In this document: piece by piece, positions 9,230 through 17,883 of the stretch
Layout of the letters: each line of letters starts with the position of its first letter
How positions within the stretch are numbered: the stretch's first letter is position 1
From: JASSUD01 sp031963405
Lineage (GTDB): Bacteria > Pseudomonadota > Gammaproteobacteria > Burkholderiales > Burkholderiaceae
Assembly: GCA_031963405.1 (NCBI GenBank)
Contig: JASSUJ010000001.1
Coordinates: forward strand, 372,001 to 436,000
Direction of reading: 5' to 3'
Length of the DNA: 64,000 nt
The notes under the pieces: generated by a model
What the model was told of the DNA's origin: nothing
What the model saw: only the letters and a program-made list of their open reading frames with translations
Database searches by the model: none
Position numbers and translations under genes: made by a program

Positions 9230-9895
9230 TTAATTAATAAAAACAACAAAAGGAGCAAGCAATCCGCTAATCAGTTGGTACCCGAATTCCATCAGCGGGA
9301 GCAACCATAAATTGCCAAGCAAGCCCGTTACCATGAGTGCTATCACGATCAAAAAACCATACGGCTCAATACGTGCCAGCATCAACGCTTGACGTGCGGG
9401 TAGCAGAGAAACCAGCATACGCCCGCCATCTAGCGGCGGAATCGGAAGCAAATTAAAGATACACATCACAAGATTAACCAGCACCCCCGCTACTGCCATG
9501 CGCAGAAAGAAAGCCTCGTTAATATGCGCAGCACGCAACACAACGCTAAACAGGCCCCAGATAAAAGCTTGTGCAAAATTACAAGCGGGCCCCGCTAGCG
9601 AAACCCATAAGCTATGCCATCGGGGACTACGTAAATTGCGAAATAAAACTGGCACAGGCTTGGCATAACCAAATAAAAAAGCCCCGCCCGTGGCTAAATA
9701 AATCACCAAGGGCATGACGATAGTACCAAGCGGGTCAATATGCCTCAACGGATTCAAGCTTACCCGCCCCATCAGATAGGCGGTGTTATCCCCAAAACGA
9801 TGTGCGATGTAACCATGAGCGGCTTCATGCAAAGTAATTGCAAAAAGCACCGGCAGTGCATAAACCGTAATTGTCTGTATTATCGAATCATTCAT
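9230..9895 (-). CDS. Site-2 protease family (M50) membrane metalloprotease
   Basis: Intramembrane zinc protease of the short YwhC-like group, 221 residues with about five to six membrane segments. HEAAH at residues 23-27 supplies two zinc ligands and Asp156 in LLPIPPLDGG the third. No PDZ domain, unlike RseP. Substrate unknown. Immediately upstream of trpS on the same strand, the same neighbourhood as in Burkholderia. Confidence 0.9.
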   Translation of the reverse strand: MNDSIIQTITVYALPVLFAITLHEAAHGYIAHRFGDNTAYLMGRVSLNPLRHIDPLGTIVMPLVIYLATGGAFLFGYAKPVPVLFRNLRSPRWHSLWVSLAGPACNFAQAFIWGLFSVVLRAAHINEAFFLRMAVAGVLVNLVMCIFNLLPIPPLDGGRMLVSLLPARQALMLARIEPYGFLIVIALMVTGLLGNLWLLPLMEFGYQLISGLLAPFVVFIN

Positions 9896-10399
9896 AGATT
9901 GTCATTGTAACAAGCTGCATCAGCCTTTCAGCGACGCATGCTGTTAATTACTGTAGATGGGGCGAGCACGCAACGCTTATCAATCGGATGCGCTACCTTA
10001 GGGCCTGTTCATAATCTCAAAAATCACCCTTGAGTTGAGGCCGTGATGTTGGGGTACTTCGTCACCCAAGCACAATCCATTTCTGAAGATCGTGCACAGA
10101 TTTTTAGAATCTTTTCAAAGAAACAGTCAAGCTAACCACAGATGCCAAAATATAAATTAACATAAGAACTTTTCAAAAGCGTATTCAAGAATACTCTTTA
10201 AAAAACCCCAGGTAGAAATTTCACTGAAAAAAGCCTCGAATTAAACGCAAGTCATGCATATCAACTCAGACTGCATCTTTCTATGGGATAGTTCAATGGC
10301 CAGATATAACATCATTCCTACTTGTTTTAGCGTTTCATTAGCCGTTTGCTGGCTCTGAAAAAATTAGCTGAGAAAAAATATCAGGTGATAAAGATCAAT
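9896..10399. other. Non-coding stretch with a dispersed repeat
   Basis: No gene seen. 10001-10070 (GGGCCTGTTCATAATCTC, GAGGCCGTGATGTTGGGG, ACTTCGTCACCC) is an inverted relative of sequence at 36101-36210. The rest is AT-rich and featureless. Confidence 0.5.
10001..10070 (+). repeat. Dispersed repeat, inverted copy at 36101-36210
   Basis: The reverse complement reads CCCCAACATCACGGCCTCAA followed by GATTTTTGAGAT, which matches 36162-36200 (CCAACATCACGGCCTCAAGG, GATTTTTTGAGATCGTGA). Its right end GTTGGGGTACTTCGTCACCC matches the second repeat family described in the findings. Confidence 0.65.
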
Positions 10400-10759
10400 A
10401 TGAAACTCTCACTTTCCACTTTAAACCTTCGCTCATTAAGTAAGCCCCTGCTAGTTGCTGCAAGTATCGCACTGGCTAGCTGTGCTGCGCCCCCTCAAGC
10501 TCGGTTGCTAAGCCGCCTCCCCGCCTCTCATCCGGACGCAGCAGCTACCTCCGTAGAAACGCTGAGTAAATCTGAGCGTAAAAACTATGCCGAAATAGAC
10601 AAGCAGGTGCTAGAAGAGCAACAACAGGCCATTGCTAAAGACAGGGAAGTGCAAGCCTATTACAACCGCCGATCAGCACCCATTGGCTATTATGGCTATT
10701 ACCATCACTCGCCAAGCTGGAGATTAGGTTTTCCTTTCGACCCAATCTGGTGGTGGTAG
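10400..10759 (+). CDS. Small Tyr/Trp-tailed lipoprotein
   Basis: 119 residues. The ATG at 10400 is chosen because it begins a clear lipoprotein signal peptide (MKLSLSTLNLRSLSKPLLVA... with lipobox ASC); upstream residues would be charged and non-signal-like. The mature part has a Glu/Gln-rich helical stretch (SKSERKNYAEIDKQVLEEQQ), then an aromatic C-terminus (GYYGYYHHSPSW, ending PIWWW). Small lipoproteins of this sort are common in Burkholderia, with no known function. It faces ftsB convergently. Confidence 0.7.
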   Translation: MKLSLSTLNLRSLSKPLLVAASIALASCAAPPQARLLSRLPASHPDAAATSVETLSKSERKNYAEIDKQVLEEQQQAIAKDREVQAYYNRRSAPIGYYGYYHHSPSWRLGFPFDPIWWW

Positions 10760-10814
10760 TTAGCCAAATTTTTTCATTGAGGTAGCTGCTAGCAAACGCC
10801 GGCGATTTACTGCT

Positions 10815-11249
10815 TCATTTCTTTTTATTCTCAGGTTCCCGATTAGATCGTTTGACTAATTTAGACGGCTTAGTCAAACGACTAGGTGGATCAGGAACGA
10901 CGCTCGCTGGCTGCGCAGAAATACGCCCTCTCTTGCGAGCTAATGATTGAGCCGCAGGCGGCGTGGGCAAGGGTGTAGTAGGCGAAACAAAATGCACAAA
11001 CGCTTCGTCGGCCTTAATCATGCCAAGGTCATAACGCGCGCGCTCTTCAATTGCGGTCATGCCTTCCCCAAGGCTACTCACTTCGCCCGCCAGGCGTTCA
11101 TTGTGCCCTTTAAGCACGCTATTTTTTTGCTGTTGCTCGACAAGCTCGGCCTGTAAGGCACGCACACGCAACCAGCCCCCATGTCCGAGCCAAAGAGGAT
11201 ATTGAATCAATAACAGCAAAACGGTAAGTACCACGGTCACAAGCCGCAT
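10815..11249 (-). CDS. ftsB: Cell division protein FtsB
   Basis: Bitopic divisome protein that links FtsL and FtsQ. One N-terminal membrane helix (residues 3-20) is followed by a coiled coil (RVRALQAELVEQQQKNSVLK) and the family motif around ERARYDLGMIKADEAFV. It is 144 residues, longer than the E. coli protein because of a basic, Pro/Ser/Lys-rich cytoplasm-unlike tail after residue 90, which is common in Burkholderia. It follows eno, the conserved pyrG-kdsA-eno-ftsB order. Confidence 0.9.
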   Translation of the reverse strand: MRLVTVVLTVLLLLIQYPLWLGHGGWLRVRALQAELVEQQQKNSVLKGHNERLAGEVSSLGEGMTAIEERARYDLGMIKADEAFVHFVSPTTPLPTPPAAQSLARKRGRISAQPASVVPDPPSRLTKPSKLVKRSNREPENKKK

Positions 11250-11514
11250 CGTATTCCTGTACGTTCGTTATCCATTGGCTAGCGCCTTTCTCGAGTGAAC
11301 TGCAGCTTTTTGTCCCTTGTCTGCAGTCTGCAGTACTACTCCGTTGCACTACCCCCCTGCTCTTGCGTGAAAATCTTTATGTCACACATCATTAGAGAGA
11401 CGTTGAAGTAAGCAAGCGTGCCGTCATGCCATTGCCTGCGTTGACATTAGTTACGCTTGCTTAAGCTCACTCTTGCCAACGCTTACGTTGCAATGCTTTT
11501 AATTCAGCTGTCGC

Positions 11515-12804
11515 TTACAGATTACGCAAATTATAAAAAGCTGAGCGACCTGGATAAGTGGCAATCTCGCCTAAATCTTCTTCGATACGCAATAATTGAT
11601 TGTACTTAGCCATACGATCACTGCGCGAGGCCGAACCAGTTTTAATCTGACCCGCATTAAGACCCACCGCAATATCAGCAATCATCGCATCTTCCGTTTC
11701 ACCCGAACGATGCGATACTACAGCTGTGTAGCCTGCGCGTTTAGCCATTTCAACCGCTGCAAAAGTCTCTGTCAACGTGCCAATTTGGTTAATCTTAACC
11801 AAAATTGAATTGGCTACCCCGCGTTGAATACCTTCTTTTAAAAGGCGCGTATTGGTTACGAATAAATCGTCTCCAACTAACTGAATTTTTGAACCGAGCT
11901 GCTGCGTCAGATACTGCCATCCGTCCCAGTCGTTTTCAGCCATGCCATCTTCAATTGAGATCAGCGGGAACTTATCGGCAAGCGTGCCTAGATAGTGGGC
12001 AAATTCAGCTGAAGAAAGACGCAGCCCTTCGCTACTTAGATGATAGTGACCGTCACGATAGAATTCACTTGAAGCACAATCCAGCGCCAACAACACTTCC
12101 TCACCAGCACGATAGCCAGCCGCCTCGATCGCTTTTAAGACGGTCGATAAGCATTCTTCATTACTGCCAAAATCCGGCGCAAAGCCACCTTCATCGCCCA
12201 CCGCTGTACTCATGCCACGCTCAGCTAGTATTTTTTTGAGGGCATGAAACACTTCGACGCCACAACGTAGCGCTTCGCGAAAGCTAGGCCGGCCAACTGG
12301 CACAATCATAAATTCTTGAATATCCAAGCGGTTATTCGCATGCGCGCCGCCATTCACAATATTCATCATAGGTACAGGCATTTGCACGGCGCCCGTACCG
12401 CCAAAATAGCGATATAGCGGCAAGCCCGACTCTTCCGCGGCTGCTTTTGCTACTGCCATAGAGACAGCAAGCAAAGCATTCGCACCGAGACGTGATTTAT
12501 TCTCCGTGCCGTCCAATTCAATTAAAGTTTTATCTAAGAAAGCTTGTTCGCCAGCTTCTAGCCCCACGATGGCAGAGGAAATTTCCGTATTGATGTGACT
12601 CACTGCTTGCAGCACACCTTTACCCAGATAACGTCCGGCTTCACCATCACGTAATTCAATCGCTTCACGCGTACCTGTTGACGCACCAGAAGGAACCGCA
12701 GCTCGCCCCATAACACCTGAGTCTAGCAACACATCACATTCAACTGTGGGATAACCGCGAGAATCAAGAATTTCACGACCGACAATGTCGACAATAGCGC
12801 TCAT
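11515..12804 (-). CDS. eno: Enolase
   Basis: Interconverts 2-phosphoglycerate and phosphoenolpyruvate; also part of RNA degradosomes in many proteobacteria. 429 residues, full length. The N-terminal signature SGASTGTREAIELRD, metal ligand region IEDGMAENDWDGW, catalytic lysine in LVKINQIGTLTET and the terminal SHRSGETEDAMIAD are all present. Downstream of kdsA with a 56-bp gap on the same strand. Confidence 0.98.
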   Translation of the reverse strand: MSAIVDIVGREILDSRGYPTVECDVLLDSGVMGRAAVPSGASTGTREAIELRDGEAGRYLGKGVLQAVSHINTEISSAIVGLEAGEQAFLDKTLIELDGTENKSRLGANALLAVSMAVAKAAAEESGLPLYRYFGGTGAVQMPVPMMNIVNGGAHANNRLDIQEFMIVPVGRPSFREALRCGVEVFHALKKILAERGMSTAVGDEGGFAPDFGSNEECLSTVLKAIEAAGYRAGEEVLLALDCASSEFYRDGHYHLSSEGLRLSSAEFAHYLGTLADKFPLISIEDGMAENDWDGWQYLTQQLGSKIQLVGDDLFVTNTRLLKEGIQRGVANSILVKINQIGTLTETFAAVEMAKRAGYTAVVSHRSGETEDAMIADIAVGLNAGQIKTGSASRSDRMAKYNQLLRIEEDLGEIATYPGRSAFYNLRNL

Positions 12805-12860
12805 AACTTCCCTAACAAATTTTTAAATAAATTTTTGATTGTGCTTTTAAAGCAGCTTGC

Positions 12861-13715
12861 TCAATTAAATTCGTTTTCCAACAACGGCGTTTGTTTAACC
12901 GCGCGATCAATCGGGAGCAAGGTGCTTAATAGCTCACGCATTTTGTTTAGAGGAACCGCATTCGGGCCATCAGATTTTGCTTGGGATGGTTGCGGATGGG
13001 TTTCCATAAAAATTCCAGCTATCCCTGCTGCTACCGCTGCGCGCGCGAGCACGGGCACAAACTCACGCTGCCCGCCGGAGCTGGTTCCATTTCCGCCGGG
13101 TAGCTGCACTGAATGCGTTGCATCAAATACCACTGGCGCCCCCGTTTCACGCAAAATAGCCAGCGCCCGCATATCCACCACCAGGTTGTTATAACCAAAC
13201 GATACGCCGCGCTCGCATGCTAGAAAACGATCTTCGCTTAATCCCGCAGCACGCGCTGCAGCGCGTGCCTTGTGCATAACATGTTGCATATCATGCGGCG
13301 CCAAAAACTGGCCTTTTTTAATATTGACGGGCTTGCCTGAACGTGCGCAAGCCTGGATAAAATCGGTTTGTCGGCATAAAAAAGCAGGCGTTTGCAATAC
13401 ATCGACCACTTCGGCCGCAACTGGCACTTCATCTGCTGTATGCACATCAGTCAACACAGACACACCAATCTGCTGCTTAACTTCTGCCAAGATTTTTAAG
13501 CCTTGTTCAATCCCAAAGCCTCGAAAAGATTGATCGGAGCTTCGATTAGCCTTGTCATACGATGATTTATAAATCAACGGTATACCCAGCTCTGTACAAA
13601 TTTCCTTAAGCGCGCCAGCCGTATCTAACGCCATCTGTAAAGACTCGATGACGCACGGACCCGCAATCAGGAAAAAAGGCTGATCAAGCCCTACTTCAAT
13701 CCCACAAAGTTTCAT
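12861..13715 (-). CDS. kdsA: 3-deoxy-8-phosphooctulonate synthase, metal-dependent class
   Basis: Condenses phosphoenolpyruvate with arabinose-5-phosphate to KDO-8-phosphate for lipopolysaccharide. 284 residues. Motifs: AGPCVIES (Cys21), KSSYDKANRSS, PVNIKKGQFLAP, FDATHSVQLPGG. A cysteine in the GPCVIES position is the mark of the metal-dependent class, in contrast to the asparagine of the E. coli enzyme. Together with pagP in this window it shows that the organism still builds lipid A/LPS. Confidence 0.96.
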   Translation of the reverse strand: MKLCGIEVGLDQPFFLIAGPCVIESLQMALDTAGALKEICTELGIPLIYKSSYDKANRSSDQSFRGFGIEQGLKILAEVKQQIGVSVLTDVHTADEVPVAAEVVDVLQTPAFLCRQTDFIQACARSGKPVNIKKGQFLAPHDMQHVMHKARAAARAAGLSEDRFLACERGVSFGYNNLVVDMRALAILRETGAPVVFDATHSVQLPGGNGTSSGGQREFVPVLARAAVAAGIAGIFMETHPQPSQAKSDGPNAVPLNKMRELLSTLLPIDRAVKQTPLLENEFN

Positions 13716-13959
13716 ATCCCAACCTTAAACTATCCGTTTATTGACTGCGCCTAGAGCGCCTATTCAGCGTCCTCCAAAAGCACCTTTCTTGTGTATTTGC
13801 CAAATCCGGTGCGGTGCTCCCTGACTCTTCCAAATAAGGGCACTATTGAAAAAACGCTGAGTAGGCGCTAAGAAAAATGCTGAATCAATCGAGGGCGGAA
13901 GCAGCGGCATCCCTTACACTCGGTTGATTCGGTGCTTACTTTAAGCTGTTTTCTACTAA
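13716..13959. repeat. pyrG-kdsA spacer containing a 15-nt inverted repeat
   Basis: Arms 13756-13770 (GCGCCTATTCAGCGT) and 13854-13868 (ACGCTGAGTAGGCGC) pair with one mismatch around 83 nt. The TATTCAGCGT arm recurs as a fragment at 5608, 23145 and elsewhere, so this is probably another palindromic-element relic rather than a regulator of kdsA. Confidence 0.5.
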
Positions 13960-15645
13960 TTAATTACTGCTTAGTACTGGCTGAGCGTTCTTGTTGAGCT
14001 TCGATTGAAGCTGATAATCCAAAGCCGCTTTGACAAAAGCACTAAAAAGTGGATGACCATCACGTGGCGTTGACGTGAACTCAGGATGAAACTGAACGCC
14101 AACAAACCAAGGATGAAGGGTTTCAGATAGCTCCATGATTTCTGGCAAGCTCTCAGTTGGCGTACGCGCGCTAATCATTAAACCTTTCTTTTCCAGCTCA
14201 GGCACAAAATGATTATTCACTTCATAGCGATGCCGATGTCGCTCGTTCACCTCATCGCCATAAATACGATGTGCCTTAGTCCCAGGCACAATCGGGCAAC
14301 GCTGTGCGCCTAAGCGCATGGAGCCACCTAGTTGCGAATGCGTGTCACGCTTTTCGATACGTCCGCTTGCATCTTGCCATTCGGTAATCAGCCCAACTAC
14401 CGGAGCTGGCGTGTCAGGCGCAAATTCAGTACTGTTTGCCTGCGTCAGTCCCGCCATATGCCGGGCGAACTCAACCACAGCTAACTGCATGCCAAGGCAA
14501 ATGCCTAAATAAGGCATTTTGGCTTCACGCGCATATTGAATCGCTGTAATCTTGCCTTCAATCCCGCGCTGACCAAAGCCGCCCGGCACAATAATGGCAT
14601 CTAAATGGGTTAAACAAGCCGTGCCATCTCTTTCAATCGCTTCAGAATCAATATAGTCAATATTGACCTTGGTTAAGGTATGAATTGACGCGTGCTTTAA
14701 GGCTTCGATCAGCGATTTATACGATTCGGTCAAATCAGTATATTTACCCACCATCCCAACTGTAATTTCGTGCGTTGGATGCTCTAAGGCCTTAGCAAGC
14801 TGTGCCCATACCGACAAATCAGCTGGCTTAGGCGATAAATTTAATTCCTCGCAAATAATTTTATCGAGGCCTTGATCACACAGCATTTGCGGTATTTGAT
14901 AGATGCTGCTGGCATCCCATACTGAAATCACTGCCTCTTGCGGCACATTCGAAAAAAGAGAAATTTTTGCTAGCTCATCGTCAGGAATACGTCGATCTGC
15001 GCGGCAGAGCAAGGCGTGCGGCAAAATCCCAATCTCACGTAATTTTTGTACGCTATGTTGAGTAGGCTTAGTCTTCAGTTCACCCGCCGTACTCATATAA
15101 GGCACAAGCGTTAAATGAATAAAGCAGGCTTGATGACGGCCAAGCCGCAAGCTCATTTGCCGCACCGCCTCTAAAAATGGCAATGATTCAATATCCCCAA
15201 CAGTACCGCCAATTTCAACAATGGCAATATCGGGTGCGTGGCACGTTGCTGCCTGCACCCCACGTTCAATAAACGCTTGGATTTCATTGGTGACATGCGG
15301 AATCACCTGCACTGTCTTGCCGAGATAATCACCACGCCGTTCTTTACGAATCACAGATTCGTAAATCTGCCCCGTCGTGAAATTATTTGCTTTACGCATT
15401 TTAGTGCTAATAAAGCGCTCGTAATGACCCAGATCAAGATCAGTTTCAGCGCCATCTTCAGTGACAAATACCTCACCGTGCTGAAACGGACTCATCGTGC
15501 CAGGATCGACATTAATATAGGGGTCTAGCTTAAGCAAAGTGACCTGCAAGCCACGCGATTCAAGAATCGCAGCGAGCGAAGCAGCTGCAATGCCTTTTCC
15601 AAGAGACGACACAACGCCGCCAGTAACAAATACGTATTGGGTCAT
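13960..15645 (-). CDS. pyrG: CTP synthase
   Basis: Makes CTP from UTP using glutamine. The start MTQYVFVTGGVVSSLGKG (ATG 15645) matches the invariant N-terminus of the family; the frame extends 12 codons further upstream, but those residues are not conserved. 561 residues. The N-terminal synthase has the P-loop-like GGVVSSLGKG and the DPYINVDPGTMSPFQHGEVF region. The C-terminal class I glutaminase has GICLGMQLAVVEF (nucleophile Cys) and HPEFTSTP. First gene of the pyrG-kdsA-eno-ftsB run. Confidence 0.97.
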   Translation of the reverse strand: MTQYVFVTGGVVSSLGKGIAAASLAAILESRGLQVTLLKLDPYINVDPGTMSPFQHGEVFVTEDGAETDLDLGHYERFISTKMRKANNFTTGQIYESVIRKERRGDYLGKTVQVIPHVTNEIQAFIERGVQAATCHAPDIAIVEIGGTVGDIESLPFLEAVRQMSLRLGRHQACFIHLTLVPYMSTAGELKTKPTQHSVQKLREIGILPHALLCRADRRIPDDELAKISLFSNVPQEAVISVWDASSIYQIPQMLCDQGLDKIICEELNLSPKPADLSVWAQLAKALEHPTHEITVGMVGKYTDLTESYKSLIEALKHASIHTLTKVNIDYIDSEAIERDGTACLTHLDAIIVPGGFGQRGIEGKITAIQYAREAKMPYLGICLGMQLAVVEFARHMAGLTQANSTEFAPDTPAPVVGLITEWQDASGRIEKRDTHSQLGGSMRLGAQRCPIVPGTKAHRIYGDEVNERHRHRYEVNNHFVPELEKKGLMISARTPTESLPEIMELSETLHPWFVGVQFHPEFTSTPRDGHPLFSAFVKAALDYQLQSKLNKNAQPVLSSN

Positions 15646-16168
15646 TGCTTGTGTTTGGTCAGATGAATAACGGGCGCACACGCTAGCCGAATGGATAGTT
15701 TCATATAGAGCCTGTTAGTAGCACACTCAATGCTTGTGCTAGCTTGATTACGGGAAAGCAAGATTATATCTGAAGGGCTAGGAAGACACTGAATAACTCG
15801 AGGGCAATATCAAGCATTTTTGCCTTACTAATTGTCTTTTCCAAGAAAAAACACACACGCTACCTCTAGTGCAAATACCGTGGCAACAATGGTGAGGAGC
15901 CTTCGCTAGCGCTAGCCTGAATATATTTCTAGCGCGCTTTTGAGATGCTTTCCATCTCCTTTACGCTTTCCTTTACCTTTTTAAAGGCTATCTAGTTTAA
16001 GTAAGCTACAACGTAGCACTAGCAGCCATTAGACCTCTTTCGAAACCCCGTAGCGGCGTCATTGTGCGTCAAAGTACTAGTTATACTGGCATCAAAGGAA
16101 TTCTTTGCTACGGGATTTCGAAAGAGGTCTATTTCATAATTCTCACCTTACGCCCTTCAAAGAAATCC
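15646..16168. other. Intergenic region between pyrG and the unknown 495-residue protein
   Basis: No gene in about 520 bp of divergent spacing. It should carry the pyrG promoter, but no clean -35/-10 pair was found. The last 140 bp contain the palindromic element at 16030-16131. Confidence 0.4.
16030..16131. repeat. MITE-like palindrome with TAGACCTCTTTCGAAA arms
   Basis: Outer arms 16030-16053 and 16108-16131 are 24 nt with one mismatch (TAGACCTCTTTCGAAACCCC... / ...TTTCGAAAGAGGTCTA). The interior GCGGCGTCAT...TACTGGCATCAAAGGAATTC is clearly related to the reverse complement of the core in the GGAACCTCTGCATAAC elements, although the outer arms are unrelated to them. It donates a GTG in frame with the downstream gene. 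Confidence 0.75.
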
Positions 16169-17656
16169 ATGCTTATAAGCAACCTACTCTCTGCCTGTCT
16201 TCCTAGATTTCATTCCTTTTCTAATGCTCCCGACATAACAAACGCACCTACTACCCCGACGGATCAAGAATCAACAAAAAGCGTAAGCGTATTACGAACC
16301 TATATAGAAAAAATTTCTACACGACTTCCAAGCAATATAGTGAGAGGGTATGTGCAGAGTATGTTGGAGCGACTTGGTGTTCAGGAGCAAGACGTACCGG
16401 TCGAGAATGCACGCGATATACCTCGTTCGCCTCCTTCTATGGAACGTCTTGCATATACTGATTCAGTATCCCAAGCGATTGTGAATATGTCGGTGGAGAG
16501 CTTGAACGGTAAAGTAACAGAAAAAGAAATTCAGTCGTTTATCAGCTATATAAAGACTTTAGAACCAAAACCCACGAATGCGAAGAATGAGTGGATCCAA
16601 GGTCGCAGCGGTGAAAATCTGAAGGCTATGGCCTTAGTTTTTGAGATTGCGCCACGAATAGAAATTCTGAATAAAATGATATCGTTTTGTGACACGCTCT
16701 TGTCCATACGCAACGATCTGAAGGGAAAACATAAGATTTGGACGGGTCGGGTCGATCCAGTTTGGCCTAATAAGATTCATGTAAAACAGATTCAAACTGG
16801 TGGTGAACAAGGTGATCCCGTCGGACATCTCGCTGCTTGCGCTAGGCAAATTCTGCAAACACGTGACATCTACAATAAAGTCATTCCTGGCGGCGACCCC
16901 CATAAATTTGGAAAGACCTATCTAGAACGAGCTAAGCGTTACCTAATTGAAGCGGACAGAACGGTAGACCAGCACATTCTGAAATCACTACTCGTGCTGA
17001 ATAATGACAATCATATGTACTTCTCAAAGAGATCACCCTACAAAGGTGGGCAGCCAGTACCGTGGAATCAACAAATGATGTTTGCTTATGGCTTTATGAA
17101 TCTAGCCCAGGCACATGAGTTATTAGAGGATACGCCGGGGCGGGGCAAGCGGATTAAGCTTTACGATCAGATTCTCCAATCCAACATTGACTGGTTTTTT
17201 AAAGATGGTGTGTCGCAAAAAAAATTTTCCACGTATGACTGGGGCTATGCCATGCCCAATAAAACGGGTGAAGATTGCAATCACGGCAGTCTTGATGTAG
17301 CAGGCCTTTACCGACTGTATGCAAGCGGTCGGTACCGCCGCATCAGTGCCGAACAGTTAGTGCCTATTGCCAACACTGTTACGAACGTAATTTCTCTAGG
17401 TAAGCGGCGCTACGCCGGCCGCTTGAACGGCACCAGTAGCCGCACTGGTAACTCGGCAGGCACTGATCGATTACGTAGCGGCTTTCTATTTACGGCGCTG
17501 TTTAAGCCTAAGGCCTACCAACAAATGATGGCTGGGGCGGAGATTAAAGCAGGGGGAAGCACTGGCCGGATTGATGTTTACTCACGCTTTTTGTGGGTTA
17601 AGCATCAGCGTTCGCAAGCCAAGGCGTCAGCAGCACAAGCAGGTCAAGTGATATAG
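16169..17656 (+). CDS. Unknown 495-residue protein, possibly carbohydrate-active alpha-helical fold
   Basis: Not firmly recognised. The frame opens with a GTG inside the palindrome, but the first residues then derive from the repeat, so the ATG at 16169 (MLISNLLSACL...) is taken as start; no strong Shine-Dalgarno precedes either. Residues 1-95 look poorly structured. From about residue 150 on it is helical with conserved-looking aromatic/acid patches: IWTGRVDPVWPN, PVPWNQQMMFAYGF, YDWGYAMPN, EDCNHGSLDVAGLYRLY. The spacing of helices with W/Y/D/H clusters resembles (alpha/alpha)-barrel polysaccharide lyases or epimerases, an inference only. It could be secreted into the host. Isolated gene between core loci, flanked by repeats on both sides. 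Confidence 0.6.
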   Translation: MLISNLLSACLPRFHSFSNAPDITNAPTTPTDQESTKSVSVLRTYIEKISTRLPSNIVRGYVQSMLERLGVQEQDVPVENARDIPRSPPSMERLAYTDSVSQAIVNMSVESLNGKVTEKEIQSFISYIKTLEPKPTNAKNEWIQGRSGENLKAMALVFEIAPRIEILNKMISFCDTLLSIRNDLKGKHKIWTGRVDPVWPNKIHVKQIQTGGEQGDPVGHLAACARQILQTRDIYNKVIPGGDPHKFGKTYLERAKRYLIEADRTVDQHILKSLLVLNNDNHMYFSKRSPYKGGQPVPWNQQMMFAYGFMNLAQAHELLEDTPGRGKRIKLYDQILQSNIDWFFKDGVSQKKFSTYDWGYAMPNKTGEDCNHGSLDVAGLYRLYASGRYRRISAEQLVPIANTVTNVISLGKRRYAGRLNGTSSRTGNSAGTDRLRSGFLFTALFKPKAYQQMMAGAEIKAGGSTGRIDVYSRFLWVKHQRSQAKASAAQAGQVI

Positions 17657-17659
17657 AGT

Positions 17660-17771
17660 AGCGCTTAAACCTGGAGCAAGGAAAGCCTTTGCTACCAGTA
17701 CAAATGTACCCAATATAAAAAATGGAGGCATGATGCCCCCTTGGGTTATTCAGGCTTTTCTAGACTTTCCT
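17660..17771. repeat. Variant palindromic-family copy
   Basis: Carries GCAAGGAAAGCCTTTGCTAC then GTAC, and GGAGGCATGATGCCCCCTTG followed by GGTTATTCAGGC, i.e. the family core with the TTATTCAG-type outer end. It directly abuts the intact copy at 17773. Confidence 0.6.
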
Positions 17772-17772
17772 T

Positions 17773-17876
17773 AGGGAACCTCTGCATAACCCCCATAGCA
17801 AGGAATGCCTTTGCTGCCAGTACATCAGTACGGCAAGGAGGCATAACGCCGCTATGGGGGTATGCAGAGGTTCCCT
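17773..17876. repeat. Intact 104-bp palindromic element, left flank of ankyrin gene
   Basis: Arms AGGGAACCTCTGCATAAC (+CCCCATAGC) at 17773-17799 and GCTATGGGGG (+TATGCAGAGGTTCCCT) at 17851-17876 pair over 26 nt with a single one-base bulge. Inside is a second hairpin, TGCCAGTAC-atca-GTACGGCA. Nearly identical to 19272-19377. Confidence 0.9.
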
Positions 17877-17883
17877 AGCTCAA

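Noticed and set aside
15646..15681. Longer pyrG start including MCARYSSDQTQA
   Set aside because: The family N-terminus begins MTxYVFVTGG; the extra residues are not conserved and there is no Shine-Dalgarno.
16030..16131. Palindrome considered as an attachment site or intact insertion sequence
   Set aside because: Only 102 bp, no transposase or integrase nearby and no tRNA gene; a non-autonomous repeat fits better.
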